A stretch of 64,000 nucleotides of DNA, from assembly GCA_024275485.1 (NCBI GenBank), contig JAJRZA010000076.1, positions 35,350 to 99,349 on the forward strand, written 5' to 3'. Shown piece by piece: positions 55,095-64,000 of the stretch (its first letter is position 1; every line of letters begins with the position of its first letter). Under the pieces are notes generated by a model. It saw only the letters and a list, made by a program, of their open reading frames with translations. It was not told where the DNA came from and ran no database searches. Source of the DNA: Candidatus Krumholzibacteriota bacterium. Its GTDB lineage: Bacteria > Krumholzibacteriota > Krumholzibacteriia > LZORAL124-64-63. The position numbers and the translations under genes are program-made.

Positions 55095-55146
55095 GAAGTG
55101 AAGTTTGAAAACCTTTGACCGGAGGATCCGGAAGTGAAGTTTGAAA
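55095..55146 (+). repeat. 16-base direct repeat at the dnaN start
   Basis: GAAGTGAAGTTTGAAA occurs at 55095-55110 and again at 55131-55146, in the same reading frame. The second copy contains the GTG start of dnaN. The first would encode MKFENL and then a stop at 55116-55118, so a six-codon leader mimics the DnaN N-terminus just upstream of the real start. Confidence 0.7.
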
Positions 55147-56273
55147 TCCAGCAGGAAGAATTGCAGAAGGCCCTGGATGTCATTGCCAATGTGGTGCCCT
55201 CAAAAACCACTCTGCCAATCCTGACTTGTGTACTGATGGAAGCGGCAGAAGGCCGTCTTAAATTGTCGGCCACGAACCTGGATGTTTCTATCACCACCGC
55301 CACAGACAAGGTTGAAATCAAAGATGAAGGCAAAATTGCCCTTCCGGCGGACAAATTTGTGTCGTTTGTGCGCACTTTACGCTCAGGCACTATTAAATTT
55401 GCCCAAAAGGGTGATAAGATCAACCTGAGCTGCGGTTCCGCACGCATGACCCAGGGCACCATGAATGTTGAAGATTATCCAGCCCTCAAAGTACTCGAAG
55501 AGGTCGACGGCCTGGATATGGAGGGCGCACTGCTCACCGAAATGATCAACGAGACCAGTTATTCAGTGTCCCGGGACGAAACACGCCCGGCCCTAATGGG
55601 AATCAACTGGGAAATAACCCCGGATAGTCTGACCTTGGTAGCAACCGATGCCCACCGCCTGTCCCGCAGCTACCGCAAAATGAATTGGGCCATCAAAGAG
55701 ACCCGCAGTATGATAGTTGATACAGCGGGCTTGCGTCATCTGCCAAGAATTGTGGGAGGTCTGAAAAACGAAGAAAACGCTTCAGCCAACATCACAGTTT
55801 TCTTGGGCGAGAATCAACTCAGTTTCCGGGCCGGCAACACCGTGCTTCACGCCCGCCTTTTGGAAGGGCCTTTCCCCGACTACAATGCCGTCATTCCCAA
55901 AGACAACGACAAAGACGTAACCGTGGACAAGGGCGACCTATCCCAGGCCATTCGCCGGGTATCGATTATGGCCGATCGCATCACCAGCCAGATTCGCATG
56001 GGTGTTGAAACCGGCCGCATGGAAGTGTCTGCACAAGGAACCGATGGTTCCAAGAGTGAAGATGAAATCGCCATCTCCTACGAAGGCGATGCCGTGGAGA
56101 TTGGATTCAACTTCAGCTACCTGCTGGATATCCTCAAAAACATCAAGGCCGAGACGGTTGTTTTGTCTCTGCGGGATTCCCAGAGCGCAGCCCTGATCAA
56201 ACCCGTCACCGATGATGGCGAAGAAACCGGTTTGCTTTGTCTGTTGATGCCCCTGCGTCTGGCCGGCGAATAA
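55134..56273 (+). CDS. dnaN: DNA polymerase III beta subunit (sliding clamp)
   Basis: A 379-residue ring-forming processivity clamp with a GTG start. The opening KFEIQQEELQKALDVIANVV and three similar domains of about 120 residues are typical, and the C-terminal end LLCLLMPLRL matches the hydrophobic-pocket region. GGAGG lies 11 bases upstream of the start. It is followed by recF after nine bases. Confidence 0.97.
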   Translation: MKFEIQQEELQKALDVIANVVPSKTTLPILTCVLMEAAEGRLKLSATNLDVSITTATDKVEIKDEGKIALPADKFVSFVRTLRSGTIKFAQKGDKINLSCGSARMTQGTMNVEDYPALKVLEEVDGLDMEGALLTEMINETSYSVSRDETRPALMGINWEITPDSLTLVATDAHRLSRSYRKMNWAIKETRSMIVDTAGLRHLPRIVGGLKNEENASANITVFLGENQLSFRAGNTVLHARLLEGPFPDYNAVIPKDNDKDVTVDKGDLSQAIRRVSIMADRITSQIRMGVETGRMEVSAQGTDGSKSEDEIAISYEGDAVEIGFNFSYLLDILKNIKAETVVLSLRDSQSAALIKPVTDDGEETGLLCLLMPLRLAGE

Positions 56274-56282
56274 AGTCGGCGG

Positions 56283-57452
56283 ATGCGCATAGTATCAGCA
56301 ACAATATCCAGCTTTAGAAATTTACAGGAAGATAGTTTTGAGTTTTCGCCCCGGGTAAATATTGTTCTGGGGCGAAACGGTATGGGGAAGACCAATTTCC
56401 TTGAGGCACTGAATTTTTTCGCTCTCGGACGATCTCACCAAGGCAGCAAAATCGAAGAAATGATTGCTTTTGCTGGTGACTCCCTGCACGTACGCCTGGA
56501 GGTAGAGGAAGAATCCGGACATCTTTTGCAATGCGAATTTGGACTGGACAACAATGGCGGGCGCCGATTTCGTCTGGATGGCGAGCCCGTCACACGCCGC
56601 ACGGATTTGGTGGGCCGTCTTTCCACTGTATTTTTCAACCCCGACAGCATTGCCCTGGTTCGTGGCGGGCCGAGCCACAGACGTCAATTCGTGGACCAAA
56701 GCCAGGCAGAAATTGACCCACTGTATCTGGCTGGCCTGACAGCCTTTAACCGCACCCTGAAACAAAAAAAAGGCTTATTGAGAGACATGAAACGCCGGTT
56801 GGTCGGCAACGGCAAGGGTAAGGATGAGTTGCTGGCCTGGAACAAGGAATTAGCTACCTACGCAGCGGTTATATGCCGGGGCCGGCACCAATACGCCAGG
56901 CAAATCTCGCCCTTTGCCGCCGACAGTCACCAGCAGTTGACGGATAATGATTCAAAGTTTGATTTCGTTTACCACAGCAACCTGAAAACCGTGCAAAATA
57001 TCATATGCGAAGACTCTGAAAAACTATCAAACAAAATGGAAATAGAAGCGGAAATTTCAAGCGAATTGAACTATATTATAGAAGATGAAATTCAACGAGG
57101 AAGACCCCTGCTTGGCCCTCAGTTCGATGACTTCGAAGTTAGGCTTTCCGGTCTCGATTTACGTGTCTTTGGATCCCAAGGCGAAACACGCACAGCAGCG
57201 GTCTCGTTAATCCTTGCTCGCGGAGATGTTTTGTTTGAACGGCGAAAAATTCGTCCGGTCCTGTTCTTTGACGACATCTTCAGTGAGCTCGACCGGGAGC
57301 GTTCGCAACGTCTTCAGAAAATGGCTTCGCGGTTGCATCAGGTCTTCATTGCCACCGCCCGGCAGGATGATGTGGAAGGGTGGCATCCGGACCAGAGGAA
57401 AATCTGGCGGGTGTCCGATGGACGCATCTCCGAGATTACTCAGGAATCCTGA
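56283..57452 (+). CDS. recF: DNA replication and repair protein RecF
   Basis: A 389-residue SMC-like ATPase for recombinational repair at gaps. The P-loop LGRNGMGKTN lies near residues 30-39. The SMC signature ARGDVLFERRK and Walker B PVLFFDDIFSELD are near the C-terminus. It lies between dnaN and dciA in the standard order. Confidence 0.96.
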   Translation: MRIVSATISSFRNLQEDSFEFSPRVNIVLGRNGMGKTNFLEALNFFALGRSHQGSKIEEMIAFAGDSLHVRLEVEEESGHLLQCEFGLDNNGGRRFRLDGEPVTRRTDLVGRLSTVFFNPDSIALVRGGPSHRRQFVDQSQAEIDPLYLAGLTAFNRTLKQKKGLLRDMKRRLVGNGKGKDELLAWNKELATYAAVICRGRHQYARQISPFAADSHQQLTDNDSKFDFVYHSNLKTVQNIICEDSEKLSNKMEIEAEISSELNYIIEDEIQRGRPLLGPQFDDFEVRLSGLDLRVFGSQGETRTAAVSLILARGDVLFERRKIRPVLFFDDIFSELDRERSQRLQKMASRLHQVFIATARQDDVEGWHPDQRKIWRVSDGRISEITQES

Positions 57453-57481
57453 ATCCGAAACCCAAACGGGAGCTGCCCCAA

Positions 57482-59784
<2,303 letters not shown>

Positions 59785-59837
59785 TAATATTACTAAGTGG
59801 CCAACCCAGGGTGTAATATTTAAAAAAGAGGGCAAGG

Positions 59838-62486
59838 ATGTCTGACGACAGAAACAACGAGAACACTCCCGACAGTCCGGATCTTCCGGAAGGCGGCGCA
59901 ATTCCAAACCAGCCGGGCGAGAAGATCGTCGAGGCGAGCATCACCGAGCAGATGCGGACCTCGTACATGGAATATTCCATGAGCGTGATCATCAGCCGCG
60001 CACTGCCGGATGTGCGCGACGGCCTGAAGCCGGTTCACCGCCGGGTGCTGACCGCCATGAACGATCTCAACCTGGCACCGGGTCGTCCCTATCGAAAATC
60101 GGCCAAGATCACCGGCGACACCACGGGTAATTATCACCCGCACGGAACCAACTCAGTGTACGACACCCTGGTGCGCATGGCCCAGGATTTCAGCCTGCGA
60201 TATCCGCTGGTCGACGGCCAGGGGAACTTCGGTTCCGTGGACGGCGACAACGCCGCCGCCGAACGCTACACGGAAGCGCGCCTGACCAAGTTCGCCACCA
60301 ACACCATGGTGGATCTGGACAAAGAAACAGTGGACTTCGTTCCCAACTACGACGGCTCAAGAATGATGCCGTCGGTGATGCCGTCCAAGGTTCCCAATCT
60401 TCTGGTCAACGGTGCCGACGGCATTGCCGTAGGGATGGCCACGAAAATCCCGCCCCACAACATGGGCGAGGTTTGCGACGGTCTGGTTGCCCTGTTGGAT
60501 AATCCCGACCTTGAGCCCATCGATATGCTTCAATATGTGCAGGGCCCGGATTTTCCCACCGGCGGCATCATTCACGGCAAGCGCGGGATTTTCAATTATA
60601 TAACTACCGGCCGCGGGCGTGTGGTGGTGCGGGCGCGCACAGAAACCGAGCTTCTGGACAACGGAAAAAGCCAGATCATCGTCAGCGAGCTGCCTTATCA
60701 GGTGAACAAGGCGACCCTGATCGAAAAAATAGCCAACCTGGTGCGTGGCGGCATCATTGAAGGCATCACCGACTTGCGCGACGAGAGCGACCGCGAGGGC
60801 ATGCGCATCGTCATCGTCCTGAAAAAGGAAGCTTTCCCCACGGTGATCCTGAACAAGCTTTATTCCCACACCATGATGCAGAATACCTTTGGAGTGATCA
60901 ACCTGGCCCTGGTGAACCACCAGCCCAGGGTGTTGACCCTGAAAGAGACGATGCAGGAGTTCCTGAGCTTCCGCGAAGTGGTGATCGTTCGGCGCACCGA
61001 GTACGAGCTGCGCAAGGCCGAAGAGCGGGCGCATCTGCTGGAGGGCTACCGCATCGCCCTGGATAATATTGATGAGATCGTGGAGATCATCAAAAAGAGC
61101 GCCTCACCCGATGTAGCGCAAATTGCCTTGATTGAACGCTTTGGGCTGAGCGAAGTTCAAAGCAAGGCCATTTTGGAGATGCGCCTGGCCCGCTTGACCG
61201 GCCTCGAGCGCCAAAAAATTGAAGACGAATACGCGGAATTGATTCAAAAGATCAGCGGCCTGACGGCCATTCTGGACAGCCGCGCCCTGGTGCTGAACAT
61301 CGTACGCGAAGAAATTGCCGAAGTACGCGACGCCTACGCGGATCCGCGACGGACTTCCATCGTGGAAGACGAAGGCGAAATCGACATCGAAGACCTGATC
61401 GCCGACGAACCGATGGTTGTGACCATCAGCAACCAGGGCTACGCCAAGCGCATCGCCCTGGATACATACCGTCAACAGGGCCGTGGCGGGAAGGGCATCG
61501 CCGCCATGGGCACCAAGGACGAGGATTTTGTGGATAACCTTTTCATCGCCTCGACTCACCAGTATTTGCTGGTGTTGACGGAAAAGGGCCAGCTCTACTG
61601 GCTGAAAGTGTACCGCATTCCCAAGGGAGGGCGCACAGCCAAGGGCACACCCATTGTGAACCTGATCCAGATCCAGCCAGGGGACAAGATCCACGCCGTA
61701 CTGCCCATCCGGGAGTTCAGCGAAGGGCGGTTCCTGGCCCTGGCAACAAACATGGGCATCATCAAACGCACCCCGCTGACGGCGTTCAGCAACGTGCGCA
61801 AGGCGGGAATTCGCGCCATCAAATTGCTGGACGGCGAACACCTGATCTCGGCCCGCGAGACGGACGGTAAAAGCGACATCATCATGGCCGGCAGCAGTGG
61901 CCTGGCGATTCGGTTCAACGAGACGGACTGCCGCAGCATGGGCCGAACGGCCCGCGGCGTGCGAGGATTGGCGCTGAAAGAAGGCCAGGAAGTGATCGGA
62001 ATGATCACCGTGGGTCGCGACGAAGAGGGCAACTACCCAGAGAACATCACCCTGCTTTCCATCACAGAAAACGGTTACGGGAAGCGCACCCCGCTGAGTG
62101 AATACCGTATACAGCGCCGCGGCGGCAAGGGTCTGATTACTATTAAGTGCAGTAGCCGCAACGGGTCACTGATGGGAATTCGGGACGTGTTTCCGGGTGA
62201 AGAACTGATGGTGATCACCCGCAAGGGGATCATGATTCGCATTGCCCTGGATTCTGTGAGCTCGCAAAGCCGCAACACCCAGGGAGTGAGGATAATAAAC
62301 CTGAAGGGCAACGACCTGGTCGGCTCCATTGCGAAAATTGGGGTGGCCGCGGTTGAGGATTCGGATGAGGTTGAAGCGGAGGAAGCAGGGGGAACCGAAA
62401 TCCCGGAGACAACACCGGAGACCGCAGCCGATGAGACAGGCGAAGAGACAGGCGACCCTGAGAACAGAGAGGACAAGCCCGAGTAA
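59838..62486 (+). CDS. gyrA: DNA gyrase subunit A
   Basis: An 882-residue breakage-reunion subunit. The active-site Tyr is in AERYTEARLTKFA. The C-terminal beta-pinwheel carries GyrA-box motifs, QRRGGKG in the later copy and a variant GRGGKG earlier, which supports gyrase rather than topoisomerase IV. The last 45 residues form an acidic tail. GAGG precedes the ATG by seven bases. It ends before a terminator. Confidence 0.97.
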   Translation: MSDDRNNENTPDSPDLPEGGAIPNQPGEKIVEASITEQMRTSYMEYSMSVIISRALPDVRDGLKPVHRRVLTAMNDLNLAPGRPYRKSAKITGDTTGNYHPHGTNSVYDTLVRMAQDFSLRYPLVDGQGNFGSVDGDNAAAERYTEARLTKFATNTMVDLDKETVDFVPNYDGSRMMPSVMPSKVPNLLVNGADGIAVGMATKIPPHNMGEVCDGLVALLDNPDLEPIDMLQYVQGPDFPTGGIIHGKRGIFNYITTGRGRVVVRARTETELLDNGKSQIIVSELPYQVNKATLIEKIANLVRGGIIEGITDLRDESDREGMRIVIVLKKEAFPTVILNKLYSHTMMQNTFGVINLALVNHQPRVLTLKETMQEFLSFREVVIVRRTEYELRKAEERAHLLEGYRIALDNIDEIVEIIKKSASPDVAQIALIERFGLSEVQSKAILEMRLARLTGLERQKIEDEYAELIQKISGLTAILDSRALVLNIVREEIAEVRDAYADPRRTSIVEDEGEIDIEDLIADEPMVVTISNQGYAKRIALDTYRQQGRGGKGIAAMGTKDEDFVDNLFIASTHQYLLVLTEKGQLYWLKVYRIPKGGRTAKGTPIVNLIQIQPGDKIHAVLPIREFSEGRFLALATNMGIIKRTPLTAFSNVRKAGIRAIKLLDGEHLISARETDGKSDIIMAGSSGLAIRFNETDCRSMGRTARGVRGLALKEGQEVIGMITVGRDEEGNYPENITLLSITENGYGKRTPLSEYRIQRRGGKGLITIKCSSRNGSLMGIRDVFPGEELMVITRKGIMIRIALDSVSSQSRNTQGVRIINLKGNDLVGSIAKIGVAAVEDSDEVEAEEAGGTEIPETTPETAADETGEETGDPENREDKPE

Positions 62487-62506
62487 TATTTCTAAATGAA
62501 AAGAAT

Positions 62507-62542
62507 GACCACCGGTGCTATTTGGCGCCGGTGGTCTTTTTT
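62507..62542 (+). terminator. Intrinsic terminator after gyrA
   Basis: GACCACCGG (62507-62515) pairs with CCGGTGGTC (62528-62536), followed by six T. It ends the gyrase transcript 49 bases before the integrase gene. Confidence 0.9.
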
Positions 62543-62590
62543 CGGTGTGGTCTTTGCAATGCCGCGGAAAACCCAAACGAGGAGGGATTG

Positions 62591-63583
62591 ATGGGAGACC
62601 CAAAATCAAAGCGGACGGCCACCGAGAAACCACGATTGCTGGCCCGGGTGCGCACAACCATCTATTTGAAACACTACAGCCGGCGAACCGAGAAAGTTTA
62701 TATCGGGTGGATCAAGCGCTTCATTCGGTTCCATGATTTTCGGCACCCATCCATGATGGCCGGGAAAGAAGTCACCGCGTTTTTGAGTTTTTTGGCGGAA
62801 GAACGCAGGGTCTCCGCTTCAACCCAGAACCAGGCGCTTGCGGCAATCCTGTTTTTGTACCGGGATGTGTTGAAGGTTGAGTTGCCCTGGCAAGACAAGG
62901 TGGTGAGGGCAAAGCCAGGTCAAAATCTTCCAGTTGTGCTGTCCAGACAGGAAACACGGCTTTTACTTTCGCATATGACCGGGTTGGCGTGGCTGATGGC
63001 CACGTTGTTGTATGGTTCCGGTTTGCGATTGCTGGAATGTTGCCGCCTTAGGATCAAGGATGTTGATTTTGGAAGAAATCAACTGACCATACGTCGTGGA
63101 AAAGGCGGGAAAGACCGGTTTGCGCTGTTTCCTGAAGGAATAAGGGATGATTTGCGCCGACAGGTTGAGGCGGTCAGAAAGCATCATCAGGAAGATTTGT
63201 CGAGAGGTGCGGGGTGGGTTTTGCTGGACGAAGCCTTGAGAAGGAAGTACCCCAATGCGGGCCGCTCCTTCCAATGGCAGTGGGTTTTTCCGGGAACCAG
63301 GGTTCACATTGAAAGAGAAACCGGCCACGGATGGCGACACCACCTGCATGAAAGTGTATTGCAAAAGGCGGTAAAGGAGGCCGCCAGGGAGGCAAAGATT
63401 CCCAAACGAGTGAGTTGCCATGTTTTGAGGCATTCTTTTGCGACACATTTGTTGGAAGACGGGTATGATATCCGAACAATTCAGCAGTTGTTGGGGCACA
63501 AGGATATCAGGACGACCATGAAATATACCCATGTTTTGGAGAGAGGGCCCTTGGGGGTAAAGAGCCCCTTGGATCGATTGTGA
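62591..63583 (+). CDS. Integron-type tyrosine recombinase (IntI-like)
   Basis: A 330-residue site-specific recombinase. ATG 62591 follows GGAGG; an earlier in-frame TTG lies inside the gyrA terminator. The catalytic set is R146, H277, R280, H303 and Y312 (YGSGLRLLE, HVLRHSF, LLGHKD, MKYTH). An insert of about 40 residues before the C-terminal motifs (ALRRKYPNAGRSFQWQWVFP) is the patch specific to integron integrases, which helps bind folded attC sites. No attC site is confirmed in the window. It lies 49 bases after the gyrA terminator and the sequence after it ends at the window edge. Confidence 0.9.
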   Translation: MGDPKSKRTATEKPRLLARVRTTIYLKHYSRRTEKVYIGWIKRFIRFHDFRHPSMMAGKEVTAFLSFLAEERRVSASTQNQALAAILFLYRDVLKVELPWQDKVVRAKPGQNLPVVLSRQETRLLLSHMTGLAWLMATLLYGSGLRLLECCRLRIKDVDFGRNQLTIRRGKGGKDRFALFPEGIRDDLRRQVEAVRKHHQEDLSRGAGWVLLDEALRRKYPNAGRSFQWQWVFPGTRVHIERETGHGWRHHLHESVLQKAVKEAAREAKIPKRVSCHVLRHSFATHLLEDGYDIRTIQQLLGHKDIRTTMKYTHVLERGPLGVKSPLDRL

Positions 63584-63800
63584 ACTTTTTAGGGATTGTG
63601 GGGCTATGTGGGTGGTTTATTCGCGGGGTTATTCTTGATTTGGGGTTATGGTAAGGGAGAGTGATGGAGGTAATGGGTGTTGACATATGGGGGTTAGATC
63701 GATATTATGATTTCCTGGAATCAAAATCTGTTTTTTCCGGAAAGTTAGCCAAGATATCAGTATAGAATTTGGGGTTTTCTGGAACTGGATAAAAGACGTT
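63584..63800. other. Integrase downstream region, possible attI
   Basis: This AT-richer spacer has no complete gene. GTTAGAT at 63693-63699 fits the GTTRRRY recombination core, and GTTAGCC (63744-63750) and GTTATGC (63798-63804) each have one mismatch. A TTTCCGGAAA palindrome lies at 63735-63744. These are weak singly; together with the promoter they could mark an attI. Confidence 0.35.
63680..63708 (+). promoter_or_regulatory. Near-consensus sigma70 promoter after the integrase
   Basis: TTGACA (63680-63685) is followed by 17 bases and TATTAT (63703-63708), one mismatch from the -10 consensus. It points away from the integrase into the open frame at the right edge, like a cassette promoter (Pc) in an integron. 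Confidence 0.7.
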
Positions 63801-64000
63801 ATGCGAATCCGGAATTCTTTTAAAACTATGGCGCAACTTTTATCCGGCTTGAGTGAGCGCGGTACCGCCAGGAGTGATTGGCCGCTGGTAACAAGCCTGA
63901 TTAAAGTGCCCATGAAAATCAGCAATTTCAAATGCTCCACCACCGATAAAAGAGCCGGTTGTGCTTCCACTGGGGCGAATTTCAATGAGGAATTCTGGGC
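63801..64000 (+). CDS. Open frame truncated by the window edge
   Basis: From ATG 63801 the frame stays open for 66 codons to the end of the window. The translation begins MRIRNSFKTMAQLLSGLSER and has no family I recognise; a second Met at codon 10 may be the real start. No good ribosome binding site is seen. It lies 93 bases after a strong promoter-like pair, so it may be the first cassette gene of an integron or a chance frame. Confidence 0.3.
   Translation, partial: MRIRNSFKTMAQLLSGLSERGTARSDWPLVTSLIKVPMKISNFKCSTTDKRAGCASTGANFNEEFW

Noticed and set aside
63629..63985. Minus-strand frame of 118 codons at the right edge
   Set aside because: TTG start, no ribosome binding site and an unusual composition; the plus-strand promoter argues for the other direction.

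Overview
This window is the replication-origin neighbourhood of a bacterial chromosome. It holds the conserved block rpmH-rnpA-yidD-yidC-jag-mnmE-mnmG-rsmG-parA-parB to the left of dnaA and dnaA-dnaN-recF-dciA-gyrB-gyrA to the right. From about 7.8 to 52.7 kb every recognised gene except one small peptide gene lies on the minus strand; from 53.2 kb onward all lie on the plus strand. That is the orientation flip expected where two replichores diverge. DnaA boxes occur on both sides of dnaA and two parS-like sites sit beside parA. Moderately high GC, double-membrane features (lipoprotein signals, TolQ/TolR pair, PorV-like barrel), a haem-c protein end, and secreted proteins with FlgD/T9SS-like C-terminal domains suggest an FCB-group bacterium, perhaps an uncultured candidate phylum. 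The phylum is inferred and cannot be fixed from sequence reading alone.

Layout. 1-7.8 kb (plus): the tail of a CXXCH protein, a spacer with hairpins, then a tightly coupled run of a C25-type (gingipain-like) surface protein, an HDAC/acetylpolyamine amidohydrolase, a CPBP membrane protease and an ornithine/lysine-type PLP decarboxylase. 7.8-13.2 kb: a secreted beta-propeller, a radical SAM/SPASM enzyme, a divergent 57-residue peptide with a CxCxC motif, a putative anti-sigma factor, an ECF sigma factor and a metallo-beta-lactamase hydrolase. 13.25-26.8 kb: eight minus-strand genes with overlapping or nearly overlapping ends, encoding TPR and coiled-coil lipoproteins, TolQ- and TolR-like proteins, an anchored periplasmic protein, an outer-membrane barrel and a 1,364-residue FG-GAP surface protein. 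27.1-36.2 kb: a PAS-PAS-receiver protein and the full F-type ATP synthase operon with two AtpI/AtpZ-like genes. 36.3-42.2 kb: two LPP20-like lipoproteins flanking an FGE-like protein, bactofilin with an M23 peptidase, and a histidine kinase coupled to parB. 42.2-62.5 kb: the origin block. 62.6 kb to the end: an integron-type tyrosine recombinase, a near-consensus promoter and the start of an open frame cut by the window edge.

Three candidates stand out as possibly undescribed systems. The first is the radical SAM/SPASM maturase with its divergent Cys-containing peptide, which has a well-placed ribosome binding site and a leader-like LxxxDLxxV motif; it looks like a RiPP locus. The second is the eight-gene TolQR-powered envelope operon. 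The third is the integrase after gyrA, followed by a TTGACA-N17-TATTAT promoter pointing into a frame that runs off the window, which may be the head of a reverse-oriented integron. No tRNA, rRNA, CRISPR array or insertion sequence was recognised.
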